This document shows positions 10,241-21,506 of a stretch of 64,000 nt of DNA, piece by piece. The translations under genes were made by a program, and so were the position numbers. Numbering within the stretch: the stretch's first letter is position 1; every line of letters starts with the position of its first letter. Source of the stretch: Gemmobacter aquatilis (lineage in GTDB: Bacteria; Pseudomonadota; Alphaproteobacteria; Rhodobacterales; Rhodobacteraceae); NCBI RefSeq assembly GCF_900110025.1, contig NZ_FOCE01000005.1, positions 186,001-250,000 of the forward strand, read 5' to 3'. The notes under the pieces are model-generated. The model did not search any database, was not told where the DNA came from, and worked only from the letters and a program-made list of their open reading frames with translations.

Positions 10241-10477
10241 TCAATTTCCCCGGCCAGCAGCCTTGTGCCGCCGCCAGATCTGATACGTGACAACCAGCGC
10301 CCAGATGAACGCGGCCAGTGCGGCGAGGTCGAAGAGGAAGGCATAGCGGGGATCCCAGCCATACATCCCCCCAAGACCCTGCGCCAGAAGCCAGAGCAGC
10401 ATCGCCCCCACGATGACCAGCGCGACGGTGCGCGCATCGCGCGCCTGTCGCTTGTCCTCGGGGGTCGGGCTGCTCAT
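10241..10477 (-). CDS. DUF5337-family small membrane protein between nuoE and nuoF
   Basis: The product is 78 residues with two hydrophobic helices, about 17-36 (TVALVIVGAMLLWLLAQGLG) and 47-67, joined by a short loop, and charged N- and C-termini. It resembles the DUF5337 family, which I recall from Rhodobacterales complex I loci. It lies 9 bases after nuoE and 9 bases before nuoF. A small inner-membrane accessory subunit or assembly factor is plausible but not shown. Confidence 0.75.
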   Translation of the reverse strand: MSSPTPEDKRQARDARTVALVIVGAMLLWLLAQGLGGMYGWDPRYAFLFDLAALAAFIWALVVTYQIWRRHKAAGRGN

Positions 10478-10486
10478 CCCGGCGCC

Positions 10487-11602
10487 TCAGTAGTCGTTGG
10501 TCTTCGCACGGCGGAGGAATTCTTCCATGCCCTGCTCGACGATGATTTTCGCCTGCGCCACCCATTTGTCACGGACGACACGGCCCTTGAAGCTTTTCAG
10601 ATTGGCATCGACCCAAGCGACCTCCGCCTCGGTGAAGGCGGCGATCTGGTCGAAATGGTAGATGCCGAGTTCGTGGCACAGCGCCTCGATCTTCGGACCG
10701 ATGCCTTCCAGCACGCGCAGATCGTCGGCTTTGCCATCGCGCGGCGCCGACAGCAGCGCGGGCTTCACGCCTTCGGCCACGGGTTCGGCGAGTTCGGGTT
10801 TGGCGGCGGTCAGCACCTCGGCCAGCGGGGCGGCGATGCCGCCCGCGGCGGCGGCGGGTGCCTCGTCGGCCACAGCCGGTTCGGCCAGCGCGGGCTTGGC
10901 GCGCCACGGCGTCAGGATCGGCACTTCGGTGCCGTCGATCCGCTTCACCGTATCGCCGATATCGGTCGCCAGTTGCACCGAGGCGTTATACTGGGTGCGC
11001 CCGGATTCAAACTCTTTCAGCGCGGTCAGCCCGTTCAGCGGTTCCGACGAATAGCGCCCGATCTGCGAGCCGGGCACTGGCACTTCGCCGTTGGAGAAGC
11101 GGGCGATCAGCTCGCGCAGCTTGGCGGGGCTGAGGTCTTCGTAATAATCCTTGCCGATCTGGGCCATCGGCGCATTGGCGCAGGCGCCCAGACATTCGAC
11201 CTCTTCCCACGAGAATTTGCCATCGGCAGAAGGCGTGTGGGGATGGGCCGAAATCAGTTCCTTGCAGACCGCGATCAGCTCCTCGGCGCCGCAGATCATG
11301 CAGGACGTGGTGCCGCAGATCTGGATATGGGCAACAGTGCCAACGGGTTGCAGCTGGAACATGAAGTAGAAGGTCGCCACTTCCAGCGCGCGGATATAGG
11401 CAAGCCCCAACATGTCGGCCACATATTCGATGGCCGGGCGGCTGAGCCAGCCCTCCTGTTCCTGCGCGCGGAACAGCAGCGGAATGATCGCCGAGGCCTG
11501 ACGGCCTGCGGGATATTTGGAAATCTGGCCCTGTGCCCATTCCATATTCGCCGGGGTGAAGGCGAAGGCGGCGGGCTGGTCTTTGTGCAGGCGGCGAAGC
11601 AT
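10487..11602 (-). CDS. nuoE: NADH-quinone oxidoreductase subunit E with C-terminal helix-hairpin-helix extension
   Basis: NuoE carries the off-path [2Fe-2S] cluster N1a, with ligands Cys 96, 101, 137 and 141 (CGTTSC and CLGAC). The thioredoxin-like core occupies about residues 1-195. It is followed by an Ala/Pro/Glu-rich linker and then, at 293-371, a helix-hairpin-helix domain ([20 protein letters not shown]). At 371 residues it is more than twice the E. coli length (166). The ATG at 11602 overlaps the last base of the nuoD stop; a longer in-frame reading upstream runs out of frame through nuoD and is rejected. The extension appears to be a lineage trait of Rhodobacterales NuoE; its partner is unknown. 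Confidence 0.96.
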   Translation of the reverse strand: MLRRLHKDQPAAFAFTPANMEWAQGQISKYPAGRQASAIIPLLFRAQEQEGWLSRPAIEYVADMLGLAYIRALEVATFYFMFQLQPVGTVAHIQICGTTSCMICGAEELIAVCKELISAHPHTPSADGKFSWEEVECLGACANAPMAQIGKDYYEDLSPAKLRELIARFSNGEVPVPGSQIGRYSSEPLNGLTALKEFESGRTQYNASVQLATDIGDTVKRIDGTEVPILTPWRAKPALAEPAVADEAPAAAAGGIAAPLAEVLTAAKPELAEPVAEGVKPALLSAPRDGKADDLRVLEGIGPKIEALCHELGIYHFDQIAAFTEAEVAWVDANLKSFKGRVVRDKWVAQAKIIVEQGMEEFLRRAKTNDY

Positions 11603-12813
11603 TAGCGGTCGATCTCCCCGAACACCACGTCCATCGTGCCGATGATGGCAGCGACGTCGGCCAGCTGGTGGCCTCTGGCGATGTAGTCCATGGATTGCAG
11701 GTGCAGGAACCCCGGCGCGCGCAGCTTGGCACGGTAGGGTTTGTTGGAGCCGTCGGCGACCATGTAGACGCCGAATTCGCCCTTGGGCGCCTCGACGGCG
11801 GCATAGACTTCGCCCGCCGGAACGTGGAAGCCTTCGGTATAGAGTTTGAAGTGGTGGATGAGCGCCTCCATCGAGGTCTTCATCTCGCCCCGCTTCGGCG
11901 GCGTCAGCTTGCCACGCGCCAGCACGTCGCCCTTTTCGACCCGCAGCTTGGCAATCGCCTGCTTGATGATCGAGGTGGATTCGCGCATTTCCTGCATCCG
12001 GCACAGGTAGCGGTCGTAGCAATCGCCATTCTTGCCGATCGGGATCTTGAAGTCGAATTCGTCATAGCATTCATAGGGTTGCGCGCGGCGCAAATCCCAT
12101 GCGAGGCCAGAGCCGCGCACCATGACGCCCGAATAGCCCCATTTGAGGATATCGTCTTCGGTGACAACGCCGATATCGGCATTGCGCTGCTTGAAGATGC
12201 GGTTTTCGGTCAGCAGCCCGTCGATATCGTCCAGCACGCGGGGGAACTCCACCGCCCATTGCTCGATGTCGTTCAGCAGCGCCTCGGGCAGATCCTGATG
12301 GACGCCGCCGGGGCGGAAATAGGCCGAGTGCAGACGCGCGCCGCTGGCCCGTTCGTAGAACACCATCAGCTTTTCGCGTTCTTCAAAGCCCCAGAGCGGC
12401 GGGGTCAGCGCGCCCACGTCCATCGCCTGCGTGGTGACGTTCAGCAGGTGGTTCAGCACGCGACCGATTTCGGAATACAGCACGCGGATCAGCGAGGCGC
12501 GGCGCGGCACGGTCACGCCGCACAGCCTTTCGATGGCCAGACACCAGGCATGTTCCTGGTTCATCGGGGCGACGTAATCGAGCCGGTCCAGATAGGGCAG
12601 GTTCTGCAGATAGGTGCGGCTTTCCATCAGCTTTTCGGTGCCGCGATGCAGCAGGCCGATATGCGGGTCGCAGCGTTCCACGATTTCGCCGTCAAGCTCC
12701 AGCACCAGACGCAAAACACCATGCGCAGCAGGGTGTTGCGGGCCGAAGTTGATGTTGAAGTTGCGGATCTTCTGCTCGCCCGTCAGCGCGTCTTCGAATT
12801 GTCCGTCCATCAT
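11602..12813 (-). CDS. nuoD: NADH-quinone oxidoreductase subunit D (49 kDa)
   Basis: NuoD forms the quinone reduction site with NuoB. The 403-residue product begins with the conserved [15 protein letters not shown] followed by [14 protein letters not shown], contains [19 protein letters not shown], and ends in the conserved GEIDR. It is a separate gene from nuoC here, unlike the fused E. coli nuoCD. Its ATG overlaps the stop of the sulfotransferase-like gene by 4 bases, and its TAA overlaps the nuoE start by one base. Confidence 0.98.
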   Translation of the reverse strand: MMDGQFEDALTGEQKIRNFNINFGPQHPAAHGVLRLVLELDGEIVERCDPHIGLLHRGTEKLMESRTYLQNLPYLDRLDYVAPMNQEHAWCLAIERLCGVTVPRRASLIRVLYSEIGRVLNHLLNVTTQAMDVGALTPPLWGFEEREKLMVFYERASGARLHSAYFRPGGVHQDLPEALLNDIEQWAVEFPRVLDDIDGLLTENRIFKQRNADIGVVTEDDILKWGYSGVMVRGSGLAWDLRRAQPYECYDEFDFKIPIGKNGDCYDRYLCRMQEMRESTSIIKQAIAKLRVEKGDVLARGKLTPPKRGEMKTSMEALIHHFKLYTEGFHVPAGEVYAAVEAPKGEFGVYMVADGSNKPYRAKLRAPGFLHLQSMDYIARGHQLADVAAIIGTMDVVFGEIDR

Positions 12814-13697
12814 GCGTGAACCTCATTCAGGGTCTTGTGCCAGCTTGCCGGAAGCTCCGGGAAGAGGCGGGCGACGAAGTCATATTGCGGCCGCAGCGCG
12901 GCCAGAGCCTTGGCGGCAAGCCGCGCGGGCAGCGCCAGTGGCGCGCCTTCCAGCACGCGGCGCGCGAAATCGGCCTTGCCCGCGCCGATGCCCAGAAAGC
13001 CCCAGAGACGGGACAGGCCGGGCGGGGTGAGCATGTCGTCCTGAAACATCACCTTCAGCCGCGCAGGCGCCACAACGGCTTGCAGCCGGGTGATCGTGCC
13101 CGCGTAATCCTCGCGGTCGGGCTGGCCGGTGGTGATGCGGGCGATTTCCTGCCGCATCAGCGCGGTGGCGCGTTTCGGATAGTCGGCGGCATCGGTCACC
13201 TGACGGCGGGCCATCATGCGCACCTGGCTCCACAACCGGGCGACGGGATCGCGCAGCAGGTAGAGAAAGCGGGTATCGGCGGCGACCTCGGTCATCCGGC
13301 GAAAGCTGGCCTCGGGCAGCGGGGCATAGCCGGGGGTCAGATCGGCGACCAGTGCCTGCCCCTGCCAGCCGCCGGTCAGGTAGCCGCGATAGGCCGCCAG
13401 ATCATCGGCCCGCTGCGACACCACGGCCAGCCAATCGGCCACATCCGCCCGCTTGCGCGCAGCGCGCTGCGCGGCCCGGCCCGTCAGCCCCGCCTGCCCC
13501 GCATCGAGGCTGGCAGCGCGGCGGGTCAGGCCGGTGATGTAGCGGTCATGGTTGTGGTGATGCTGCATGTCGAACCAATGGAGCTCCTTGATCGAGCGCA
13601 GATGACAGTCGTCATGCGTGGACAGGTGATCGAAGAGCCAGGATGTCCCGGCCTTCGTCGCGCCCACGCAGATCAGCACTGTCGGTTCCCCGCCCAC
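12810..13697 (-). CDS. Sulfotransferase family protein inserted between nuoC and nuoD
   Basis: From the GTG at 13697 the product is 295 residues. The N-terminus has the PAPS 5'-phosphosulfate loop [15 protein letters not shown] (11-25). [13 protein letters not shown] (149-161) matches the 3'-phosphate motif with its Arg and Ser, so a PAPS-dependent sulfotransferase fold is well supported. The acceptor is unknown. The GTG is preferred because AAGGGG lies 6 bases upstream and it starts just after the nuoC stop. An ATG at 13727 (305 residues) overlaps nuoC by 20 bases and has a poorer ribosome site. The stop overlaps the nuoD ATG, so it is firmly within the operon. Confidence 0.8.
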   Translation of the reverse strand: MGGEPTVLICVGATKAGTSWLFDHLSTHDDCHLRSIKELHWFDMQHHHNHDRYITGLTRRAASLDAGQAGLTGRAAQRAARKRADVADWLAVVSQRADDLAAYRGYLTGGWQGQALVADLTPGYAPLPEASFRRMTEVAADTRFLYLLRDPVARLWSQVRMMARRQVTDAADYPKRATALMRQEIARITTGQPDREDYAGTITRLQAVVAPARLKVMFQDDMLTPPGLSRLWGFLGIGAGKADFARRVLEGAPLALPARLAAKALAALRPQYDFVARLFPELPASWHKTLNEVHA

Positions 13698-13707
13698 CTG
13701 TTGCCCC

Positions 13708-14310
13708 TTATGCCTTGGCCTTGTCATCCCCGGGAAGCACATATTGCGCGCCTTCCCACGGAGACAGGAAATCGAACTGGCGGTATTCCTGCACCAGTTT
13801 CACCGGTTCGTAGACGACGCGCTTCTGCGCTTCGTCATAGCGGACCTCGGTATAGCCGGTGGTCGGGAAATCCTTGCGCAGCGGATGGCCGCGGAAGCCG
13901 TAATCGGTGAGGATGCGGCGCAGGTCCGGGTGGCCGGAGAACAGGATGCCGAACATGTCGAACACTTCGCGTTCGAACCAGTTGGCGCTTTCATGCACCG
14001 GGATGATCGAAGGGACCATCTCGTCCTCGCGCACGGCGACTTTCACGCGGATGCGGTGGTTCTGATACATCGACAGGAAGTGATAGACCACATCGAAGCG
14101 CGCCGGGCGTTCCGGGTGATCGACGGCGGTGATGTCCACCAGCGTCGAGAAGCGGCAGGCGGCATCGGTCTTGAGGAAGTCGATGAAGGGCAGCAGCTGT
14201 GACAGGGCGACATCGACATTCAGCTCGCCAAAGGCGATGTCGGTGCCGATGATCGCCTGCGGGCGCTTCAGCGTCAGGTGTTCGGCAAGCTGGATCAGGG
14301 CTTCGGACAT
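13708..14310 (-). CDS. nuoC: NADH-quinone oxidoreductase subunit C (30 kDa)
   Basis: NuoC (NDUFS3 homologue) is a peripheral-arm structural subunit contacting NuoD. The 200-residue product contains the family signature [21 protein letters not shown] (around residues 114-136, hyphens mark where the string is broken) and [20 protein letters not shown]. The length is normal for the unfused form. It begins 10 bases after nuoB. Confidence 0.97.
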   Translation of the reverse strand: MSEALIQLAEHLTLKRPQAIIGTDIAFGELNVDVALSQLLPFIDFLKTDAACRFSTLVDITAVDHPERPARFDVVYHFLSMYQNHRIRVKVAVREDEMVPSIIPVHESANWFEREVFDMFGILFSGHPDLRRILTDYGFRGHPLRKDFPTTGYTEVRYDEAQKRVVYEPVKLVQEYRQFDFLSPWEGAQYVLPGDDKAKA

Positions 14311-14320
14311 GGGTTCCTCC

Positions 14321-14854
14321 TCAGCGGATCAGCGTGCCGGTGCGGCGGATCTTCCGCTGCAGGGCCAGGATGCCATACATCAGCGCCTCGGCCGTGGGCG
14401 GGCAGCCGGGAACATAGATGTCCACCGGCACCACGCGGTCGCAGCCGCGCACGACGGAATAGCTGTAGTGATAGTAACCGCCGCCATTGGCGCAGGAGCC
14501 CATGGAGATCACATAGCGCGGTTCCGGCATCTGGTCATAGACCTTGCGCAGCGCCGGGGCCATCTTGTTGGTCAGCGTGCCGGCGACGATCATCACGTCG
14601 GACTGGCGCGGGCTGGCGCGCGGGGCGAAGCCGTAGCGCTCCACGTCATAGCGCGGCATGGCGGTGTGCATCATTTCCACCGCGCAGCAGGCCAGACCGA
14701 AGGTCATCCAGTGCAGCGAGCCGGTGCGCGCCCAGTTGATGATGTCTTCGGTGGAGGTGAGCAGGAAGCCCTTGTCCTGCAGGTCGCGGTTCATCGCGAC
14801 CATGCCTGCATCGAGGTCATTCGCCGCGTGGTTGGCTGAAGTGCTCACGCCCAT
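14321..14854 (-). CDS. nuoB: NADH-quinone oxidoreductase subunit B ([4Fe-4S] N2)
   Basis: NuoB (PSST) holds cluster N2, the immediate donor to quinone. The 177-residue product has the unusual tandem cysteine ligands Cys56-Cys57 ([11 protein letters not shown]), Cys121 ([11 protein letters not shown]) and Cys151 ([11 protein letters not shown]). The ATG giving MGVSTSANH overlaps the end of nuoA by 10 bases; an ATG 21 bases further upstream lies deeper in nuoA and adds no conserved sequence. Confidence 0.97.
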   Translation of the reverse strand: MGVSTSANHAANDLDAGMVAMNRDLQDKGFLLTSTEDIINWARTGSLHWMTFGLACCAVEMMHTAMPRYDVERYGFAPRASPRQSDVMIVAGTLTNKMAPALRKVYDQMPEPRYVISMGSCANGGGYYHYSYSVVRGCDRVVPVDIYVPGCPPTAEALMYGILALQRKIRRTGTLIR

Positions 14855-15210
14855 TCCAGCGCCCCTTTCTTCCATTCATAGGCAAAGCCGACCGTCAGCA
14901 CGCCCAGGAACACCATCATCGACCAGAAGCCCAACATCGAAATCTCGCCGAAGGCCACGGCCCAGGGGAACAGGAAGGCCACTTCGAGGTCGAAGATGAT
15001 GAACAGGATGGAGACGAGGTAGAAGCGCACGTCGAACTTCATCCGGGCGTCGTCGAAGGCGTTGAAACCGCATTCATAGGCCGAGACCTTTTCGGGGTCC
15101 GGGTTGCGCACCGCGATGATCACGGCGGCGAGGATCAGCACGAGGCCGAGGCCGACGGCGAGTGCCAGAAAGATCAGGATGGGCAGATACTCTCGGAGAA
15201 GTGCGTCCAC
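14845..15210 (-). CDS. nuoA: NADH-quinone oxidoreductase subunit A
   Basis: NuoA (ND3 homologue) is a small three-helix membrane subunit near the quinone channel. The GTG at 15210, with AAGGAG 6 bases upstream, gives a 121-residue protein of family length beginning (M/V)[16 protein letters not shown] and carrying the conserved loop [20 protein letters not shown]. Upstream ATGs add an arginine-rich stretch with no family match. It is the first gene of the operon, with 243 bases of non-coding sequence before it. Confidence 0.96.
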   Translation of the reverse strand: MDALLREYLPILIFLALAVGLGLVLILAAVIIAVRNPDPEKVSAYECGFNAFDDARMKFDVRFYLVSILFIIFDLEVAFLFPWAVAFGEISMLGFWSMMVFLGVLTVGFAYEWKKGALEWA

Positions 15211-15274
15211 GAGTGGCTCCTTCGGCTGGCGGCCCATGCCGGACGGCGGGCGCGCGCGGATCGTTGCTGCGTTC

Positions 15275-15303
15275 CGTTTACTCCGCGCCCATGGCCGGGT
15301 CAA
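15275..15303 (-). promoter_or_regulatory. Probable sigma70-type promoter of the nuo operon
   Basis: Read on the minus strand: TTGACC (15303-15298), a 17-base spacer, and TAAACG (15280-15275). The -35 matches 5 of 6 consensus bases and the -10 is weaker. It would start transcription about 60 bases upstream of the nuoA GTG. It was chosen by spacing and consensus only. Confidence 0.5.
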
Positions 15304-15329
15304 CCGAAGCGGTGGCGAAAAAGCCATTC

Positions 15330-15352
15330 CAATCGCAGGGATTTGGCGATTG
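15330..15352. promoter_or_regulatory. Dyad upstream of the nuo promoter
   Basis: CAATCGC (15330-15336) and GCGATTG (15346-15352) form perfect 7-base inverted arms 9 bases apart, about 27 bases upstream of the candidate nuo -35. It could be an operator for a dimeric regulator. No known consensus was recognised. Confidence 0.35.
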
Positions 15353-15379
15353 TATACCGTTGCACACCATAAAGACGCC

Positions 15380-15411
15380 GCAGCGCAGCGCCGTTGCCGG
15401 TGCTGCGCTGC
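15380..15411 (-). terminator. Hairpin downstream of liuC, possible terminator
   Basis: GCAGCGCAGC and GCTGCGCTGC form a perfect 10-bp stem around a 12-base loop. On the minus strand it is followed by CGGCGTCTTT, a weak U-run. It lies between the end of the liu operon (15454) and the nuo promoter, so it would insulate nuoA from read-through. Confidence 0.5.
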
Positions 15412-15453
15412 GAATAGACAAAGACCGATGGAATCTCTCGGGCTTGGCCGCGC

Positions 15454-16236
15454 TCACTGCGACCAGTCGGGCTTGCGCTTGCCAAGGAAGGCGGCGATGC
15501 CTTCGGCGGCCTCGGGGCTTTCCCAGCGGGCGACCAGCAGGCCGATGGTCGCGTCGATCAGCGCACGGTCGGGGGGCGGCGCCAGACGGGCCACCAGCGC
15601 CTTGGCATCGGCCACGGCACCGGGGGCGCAGGACAGGAAGGGGGTCACTTCGGCCTCCACCGCCGCGTCCAGATCGCCAGCGGCGGTGACGGTGGACAGC
15701 AGGCCGATGCGATGCGCCTCGACCGCGTCGAACAGGCGCGAGGCCATGAAATGCCGCCGCGCCGCCGTGGCGCCGATGCGCGCCACCACATAGGGCGAGA
15801 TCGTCGCGGGGATCAGGCCGAGCTTGGTTTCGGTCAGCCCGAACTTCGTGCCCTCCACCCCGATGCACAGATCGCAGACCGACATGACCCCGACCCCGCC
15901 GCCATAGGCCGGGCCCTGCACCCGCCCGATGAGCGGCTTGGGCAGGGCGTTCAGCGCCGCCAGCATCAGCGCCAGCGCGGTGGCGCCCTCGCGCCGGGTG
16001 GTGGCATCACCGTCGATCTGCGCCTTCATCCAGGTCAGATCGCCGCCCGCGCAGAAACTGTCGCCCACCGCCGCCAGCACCACCACGCGCACCGCCGGAT
16101 CGGCGCCCAGCGCCGCTGCGGCCTGCGTCAGTTCCTCGATCATCTTCGCGGACAGGGTGTTGTGCTTTTCGGGTCGGTTGAGCGTCAGCCGCGCCACACC
16201 GCGCGCGTCGGTTTCCAGGGTAAGGGTGTCATACAT
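15454..16236 (-). CDS. liuC: Enoyl-CoA hydratase/isomerase family, probable methylglutaconyl-CoA hydratase
   Basis: This is a 260-residue crotonase-fold protein: the oxyanion-hole segment SFCAGGDLTWMKAQ (around residue 60), and KPLIGRVQGPAYGGGVGVMS with the second backbone-NH loop; catalytic-region Glu residues are in CIGVEGTKFGLTETKLGLIP. In leucine catabolism this enzyme hydrates 3-methylglutaconyl-CoA to HMG-CoA, and the neighbours (HMG-CoA lyase, methylcrotonyl-CoA carboxylase) make that the likely substrate. Other acyl-CoA hydratase roles cannot be excluded from sequence alone. The start overlaps the liuE stop by 8 bases. Confidence 0.88.
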   Translation of the reverse strand: MYDTLTLETDARGVARLTLNRPEKHNTLSAKMIEELTQAAAALGADPAVRVVVLAAVGDSFCAGGDLTWMKAQIDGDATTRREGATALALMLAALNALPKPLIGRVQGPAYGGGVGVMSVCDLCIGVEGTKFGLTETKLGLIPATISPYVVARIGATAARRHFMASRLFDAVEAHRIGLLSTVTAAGDLDAAVEAEVTPFLSCAPGAVADAKALVARLAPPPDRALIDATIGLLVARWESPEAAEGIAAFLGKRKPDWSQ

Positions 16237-17098
16237 GGTCGCTTGCTCCTGCCCGCATCGCCCGCGCCAGTTGCGCGGCTTCTTCCAAGATCACCGGATC
16301 AAGGCCGGTGTCAAAGCCCAGGGCCGCCAGACGGGCCGCGACCGCCTCGGTCGCCACATTGCCCGCCGCCCCCGGCGCATAGGGGCAGCCGCCCAAGCCG
16401 CCCACCGCCGCATCGAACACCCGCAGGCCCAGCGCCAGCGACGCCTCGATATTGTCCAGCGCCCGGCCTGCGGTATCGTGGTAATGGCCCGCCAGCCGGT
16501 CGGGCGGCAGTTCCGCCAGCACGGCCTGCAACATGGCGGTGATGGTGGCGGGCGTGCCCTGCCCGATCGTGTCGCCCAGGCTGACCTCGTAACAGCCCAG
16601 ATCGCGCAGGGCTGCGGCCACGCGGGCCACCTGCGCGGGCGGCGTCGGGCCATCGAACGGGCAATCGGTGACCACCGAGACATAGCCGCGCAGCGGGAGG
16701 CCATCGGCGCGCGCAGCCTCGGCCAAGGGCGCGAAACGTTCCAGACTTTCGGCGATGGAGCAGTTGAGATTGGCGCGCGAGAAGCCTTCGGAGGCCGAGG
16801 CGAAGATCGCCACTTCCGAGGCGCGGGCCGCTTTTGCCGCCGCGTAGCCCTGCAGGTTGGGGGTCAGCGCGGCATAGCGGATACCGGGTGCGCGGGTGAT
16901 CCCGGCCAGCACCTGCGCCGCATCGGCCATCTGCGGCACCCATTTCGGGCTGACGAAACTGGTGACCTCGATCCGCCGGAAGCCCGCGCGTGACAAGAGA
17001 TCGACCAGCGCGATCTTTTCCGCAGTGGGGATCAGGCGCTTTTCGTTCTGCAACCCGTCGCGCGGGCCCATTTCGAAGATTTCGGCACGCTCAGGCAT
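16229..17098 (-). CDS. liuE: Hydroxymethylglutaryl-CoA lyase
   Basis: The enzyme cleaves HMG-CoA to acetyl-CoA and acetoacetate, the last step of leucine degradation. The 289-residue protein has the N-terminal catalytic motif EMGPRDGLQNEK, the metal/His motif GHYHDTAGRALDNIEASL, and the active-site cysteine loop GGLGGCPYAPGAAGNVATE. The ATG (MPERAEIF) overlaps the GST stop by 8 bases; upstream in-frame sequence is arginine/proline-rich and not conserved. Confidence 0.95.
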   Translation of the reverse strand: MPERAEIFEMGPRDGLQNEKRLIPTAEKIALVDLLSRAGFRRIEVTSFVSPKWVPQMADAAQVLAGITRAPGIRYAALTPNLQGYAAAKAARASEVAIFASASEGFSRANLNCSIAESLERFAPLAEAARADGLPLRGYVSVVTDCPFDGPTPPAQVARVAAALRDLGCYEVSLGDTIGQGTPATITAMLQAVLAELPPDRLAGHYHDTAGRALDNIEASLALGLRVFDAAVGGLGGCPYAPGAAGNVATEAVAARLAALGFDTGLDPVILEEAAQLARAMRAGASDHV

Positions 17099-17746
17099 CG
17101 GGCACCTCGTAGAAATCGCGGGTATAGAGCGTATCCGCCCCCGCCTGCGCCAGCGCGCGCTGATAGGCGGGCCGGGCCGCCATGGCAGCGCCATAAGCCG
17201 CCAGCCGGGGGAAGCCTTTGGCCCGCACGAAACGGAACACGGCAGGGATGTTGAAGCCCAGCATCACATCGGCGGCGGAAAAGCCGCTGTCCAGCAGCGT
17301 CTCACGCGTGGCCAGCGCCTGTTCCATCACCTTCATGGTGACCGCCAGCCGCCTGACCAGCAGCTTCATCAGCACGGGAGAGCGCGCCTCGGCGGGGCGC
17401 AGGAAGATGTGCTGGATGTTGAGCTGTTCCAGAATCGGCGCCTGCGTTTCGGCGAAATGCACCCATTCGAGAAAGCGCGCCCGTTCGGCGGTGCCCAGCG
17501 GCGGGGCCAGACCCGCCTCGGGGTGGCGTTCGACCAGCCATTGCAGGATCGCGCCGCTTTCGCAGATCGCCAGCCCGTCAATCTCCAGCACCGGCACCCG
17601 GCCCATCGGCGACACCGCCAGAAACTCGGGCGAGCGGGTGGAGCCGTCATCCAGCCGCCAGTTGCGGACCTCATAGGTCAGGCCCAGCTCCTCCAGCAGC
17701 CACAGGATGCGGAAGCTGCGCGAGCCGGGAACGTGATGCAGGCGGA

Positions 17747-17750
<4 letters not shown>
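17091..17750 (-). CDS. Glutathione S-transferase family protein in the liu operon
   Basis: This 219-residue cytosolic GST has an N-terminal thioredoxin-like domain with PGSRSFRILWLLEELGL (candidate catalytic Ser), the cis-Pro segment GRVPVLEIDGLAICESGAIL, and an all-alpha C-terminal domain. It overlaps liuD upstream (4 bases, ATGA) and liuE downstream (8 bases), so it is translationally coupled to both. A GST is not a required step of leucine breakdown. Detoxification of the electrophile methylcrotonyl-CoA or related enoyl thioesters is a reasonable but untested idea. Confidence 0.88.
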
Positions 17751-19636
<1,886 letters not shown>

Positions 19637-19660
19637 GGCGTTCCTCCCCTTGAGTGATGT

Positions 19661-19711
19661 CGCCGGGGGGCTGTCTGCCCCCCGCGCCCCCCGAGAGTAT
19701 TTTTGCCAGGA
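19661..19711. repeat. Palindromic intergenic repeat (family A) between liuB and liuD
   Basis: GGGGGGC-TGTCT-GCCCCCC (19665-19683) is followed by CGAGAGTATTTTTGCC and AGGATGAAG. The same arrangement (G-rich stem, then GA(G)GATATTT...) recurs at 24020-24135, 42031-42086 and 54231-54295. This copy is unusual in lying within an operon rather than between convergent genes. Confidence 0.7.
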
Positions 19712-19754
19712 TGAAGCTGCATTCACCTTGGCTCAAATACTCCTGCCGGAGGCA

Positions 19755-21359
19755 TTACATACGGAATACGCCGAAGCGCGTCGGCTCGATCGGGGCGCAA
19801 AGGGCGGCGGAGAGGCTGAGCGCCAGCGTTTGCCGCGTGCGGCGCGGGTCGATGATGCCGTCATCCCACAGCCGGGCCGTGGCGTAGAGCGGATGGCTCT
19901 GCGTCTCGAACATCTCGATGGTGGGGCGTTTGAAGGCGGCCTCGTCCTCGGCGCTCCAATCCGTGCCCGCGCGGTCCAGCGCGTCGCGCTTCACGGTGGC
20001 CAGCACCCCTGCCGCCTGTTCGCCGCCCATCACCGAGATGCGGGAATTGGGCCAAGTCCACAGGAAGCGGGGCGAATAGGCGCGGCCCGCCATGCCGTAA
20101 TTGCCCGCGCCGAAGCTGCCGCCGACCAGCATGGTGATCTTTGGCACATTGGTGGTGGCGACGGCGGTCACCATCTTGGCGCCGTGGCGGGCGATGCCTT
20201 CGTTTTCGTATTTGCGGCCCACCATGAAGCCAGTGATGTTTTGCAGGAAGACCAGCGGGATATTGCGCTGGCTGCACAATTCGACGAAATGCGCGCCCTT
20301 CACGGCGGCCTCGGAAAACAGCACGCCGTTATTGGCGATGATGCCAACCGGGCAGCCCATCACATGGGCAAAGCCGGTGACGAGGGTTTCGCCGAAGCGC
20401 GGCTTGAACTCGTCAAAGCGCGAGCCGTCCACCACGCGGGCGATGACCTCGCGGATGTCGTAAGGCGTGCGCAGATCGCCGGGCACCACGCCCAGGATCT
20501 CCTCAGGATCATAGGCCGGGTCTTCGACCGATTGCCATTGCACGGTGGCGGGTTTGGCGCGGTTCAGGTGGCGGACGGCGCGGCGGGCCAGCGCCAGCGC
20601 ATGGGCGTCATCTTCGGCCAGATAATCGGCCACGCCGGACAGCCGTGTATGCACATCGCCGCCGCCGAGGTCTTCGGCCGTGACCACCTCGCCCGTCGCG
20701 GCCTTCACCAAGGGCGGGCCGGCCAGGAAGATCGTGCCCTGATCCTTGACGATGATGGTGACATCCGACATCGCGGGCACATAGGCGCCGCCCGCAGTGC
20801 AAGAGCCCATCACCACGGCGATCTGCGGGATGCCCTTGGCGCTCATCCGCGCCTGATTGTAGAAGATGCGGCCAAAGTGATCGCGGTCGGGGAACACCTC
20901 GTCCTGATTGGGAAGGTTGGCGCCGCCGCTATCCACCAGATAGACGCAAGGCAGCGCGCATTCCTCGGCGATCTCCTGCGCGCGCAGGTGTTTCTTGACG
21001 GTCATCGGGTAATAGGTGCCGCCCTTCACGGTGGCGTCGTTGCACAGCACCATGACCTCTTGCCCATGGATGCGGCCAATGCCCGCGATCACCCCGGCGC
21101 AAGGCGCCGCGCCATCATACAGCCCATGCGCTGCCATGGCGCCGATTTCCAGAAAGGGCGAACCGGGATCAAGCAGGTTGGCCACCCGGTCGCGCGGCGC
21201 CATCTTGCCGCGCGCCACATGGCGGGACATCGCCTTGTCGCCACCGCCTGCTGCCGCCTGAGCTGCCGCCCCGGCCACGGTGCCCAGCAGGGCCAGATGG
21301 GCGGCGCGGTTGGCGCGGAAGCTTTCCGATCCGGTCTGAATGCGAGATTTCAGAATCAT
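19755..21359 (-). CDS. liuB: Methylcrotonyl-CoA carboxylase carboxyltransferase (beta) subunit
   Basis: It transfers carboxyl from biotin to 3-methylcrotonyl-CoA. The 534-residue product has the acyl-CoA carboxyltransferase fold with the characteristic segments [57 protein letters not shown] and [19 protein letters not shown], which match methylcrotonyl rather than propionyl carboxylases. It is the first gene of the minus-strand run liuB-liuD-GST-liuE-liuC. It is divergent from ompW, sharing a 147-base intergenic region containing an FNR box. Confidence 0.95.
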   Translation of the reverse strand: MILKSRIQTGSESFRANRAAHLALLGTVAGAAAQAAAGGGDKAMSRHVARGKMAPRDRVANLLDPGSPFLEIGAMAAHGLYDGAAPCAGVIAGIGRIHGQEVMVLCNDATVKGGTYYPMTVKKHLRAQEIAEECALPCVYLVDSGGANLPNQDEVFPDRDHFGRIFYNQARMSAKGIPQIAVVMGSCTAGGAYVPAMSDVTIIVKDQGTIFLAGPPLVKAATGEVVTAEDLGGGDVHTRLSGVADYLAEDDAHALALARRAVRHLNRAKPATVQWQSVEDPAYDPEEILGVVPGDLRTPYDIREVIARVVDGSRFDEFKPRFGETLVTGFAHVMGCPVGIIANNGVLFSEAAVKGAHFVELCSQRNIPLVFLQNITGFMVGRKYENEGIARHGAKMVTAVATTNVPKITMLVGGSFGAGNYGMAGRAYSPRFLWTWPNSRISVMGGEQAAGVLATVKRDALDRAGTDWSAEDEAAFKRPTIEMFETQSHPLYATARLWDDGIIDPRRTRQTLALSLSAALCAPIEPTRFGVFRM

Positions 21360-21434
21360 GATTTATATCGCCTTCCCAACAGGTTGTGCCACAGGGGCCT
21401 GAGCCGGAATGTCGCAGCCCCGCATGTCACGAAA

Positions 21435-21448
21435 TTGATTCAGGTCAA
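21435..21448. promoter_or_regulatory. FNR/FnrL-type box in the ompW-liuB intergenic region
   Basis: TTGATTCAGGTCAA matches the FnrL pattern TTGAY-N4-RTCAA exactly. Its centre lies about 65 bases before the ompW ATG. A weak -10 (CATAGC, 21471-21476) would put the start site near 21483, placing the box at about -41.5 as in class II FNR activation. On the other strand it lies about 75 bases before liuB. Sequence match is seen; oxygen control is inferred. Confidence 0.65.
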
Positions 21449-21506
21449 GGTCGCCGATCTGGGCCGGGCGCATAGCTCGGTGCGTAATGCAACGGAAGGC
21501 ACGACC

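Noticed and set aside
11603-12022. Longer NuoE start giving about 511 residues
   Set aside because: The added part is an out-of-frame reading of nuoD and is Arg-rich. The conserved NuoE sequence begins at 11602.
15351-15356. TATACA-like -10 as the main nuo promoter
   Set aside because: No -35 at suitable spacing; the TTGACC-N17-TAAACG pair nearer nuoA fits better.
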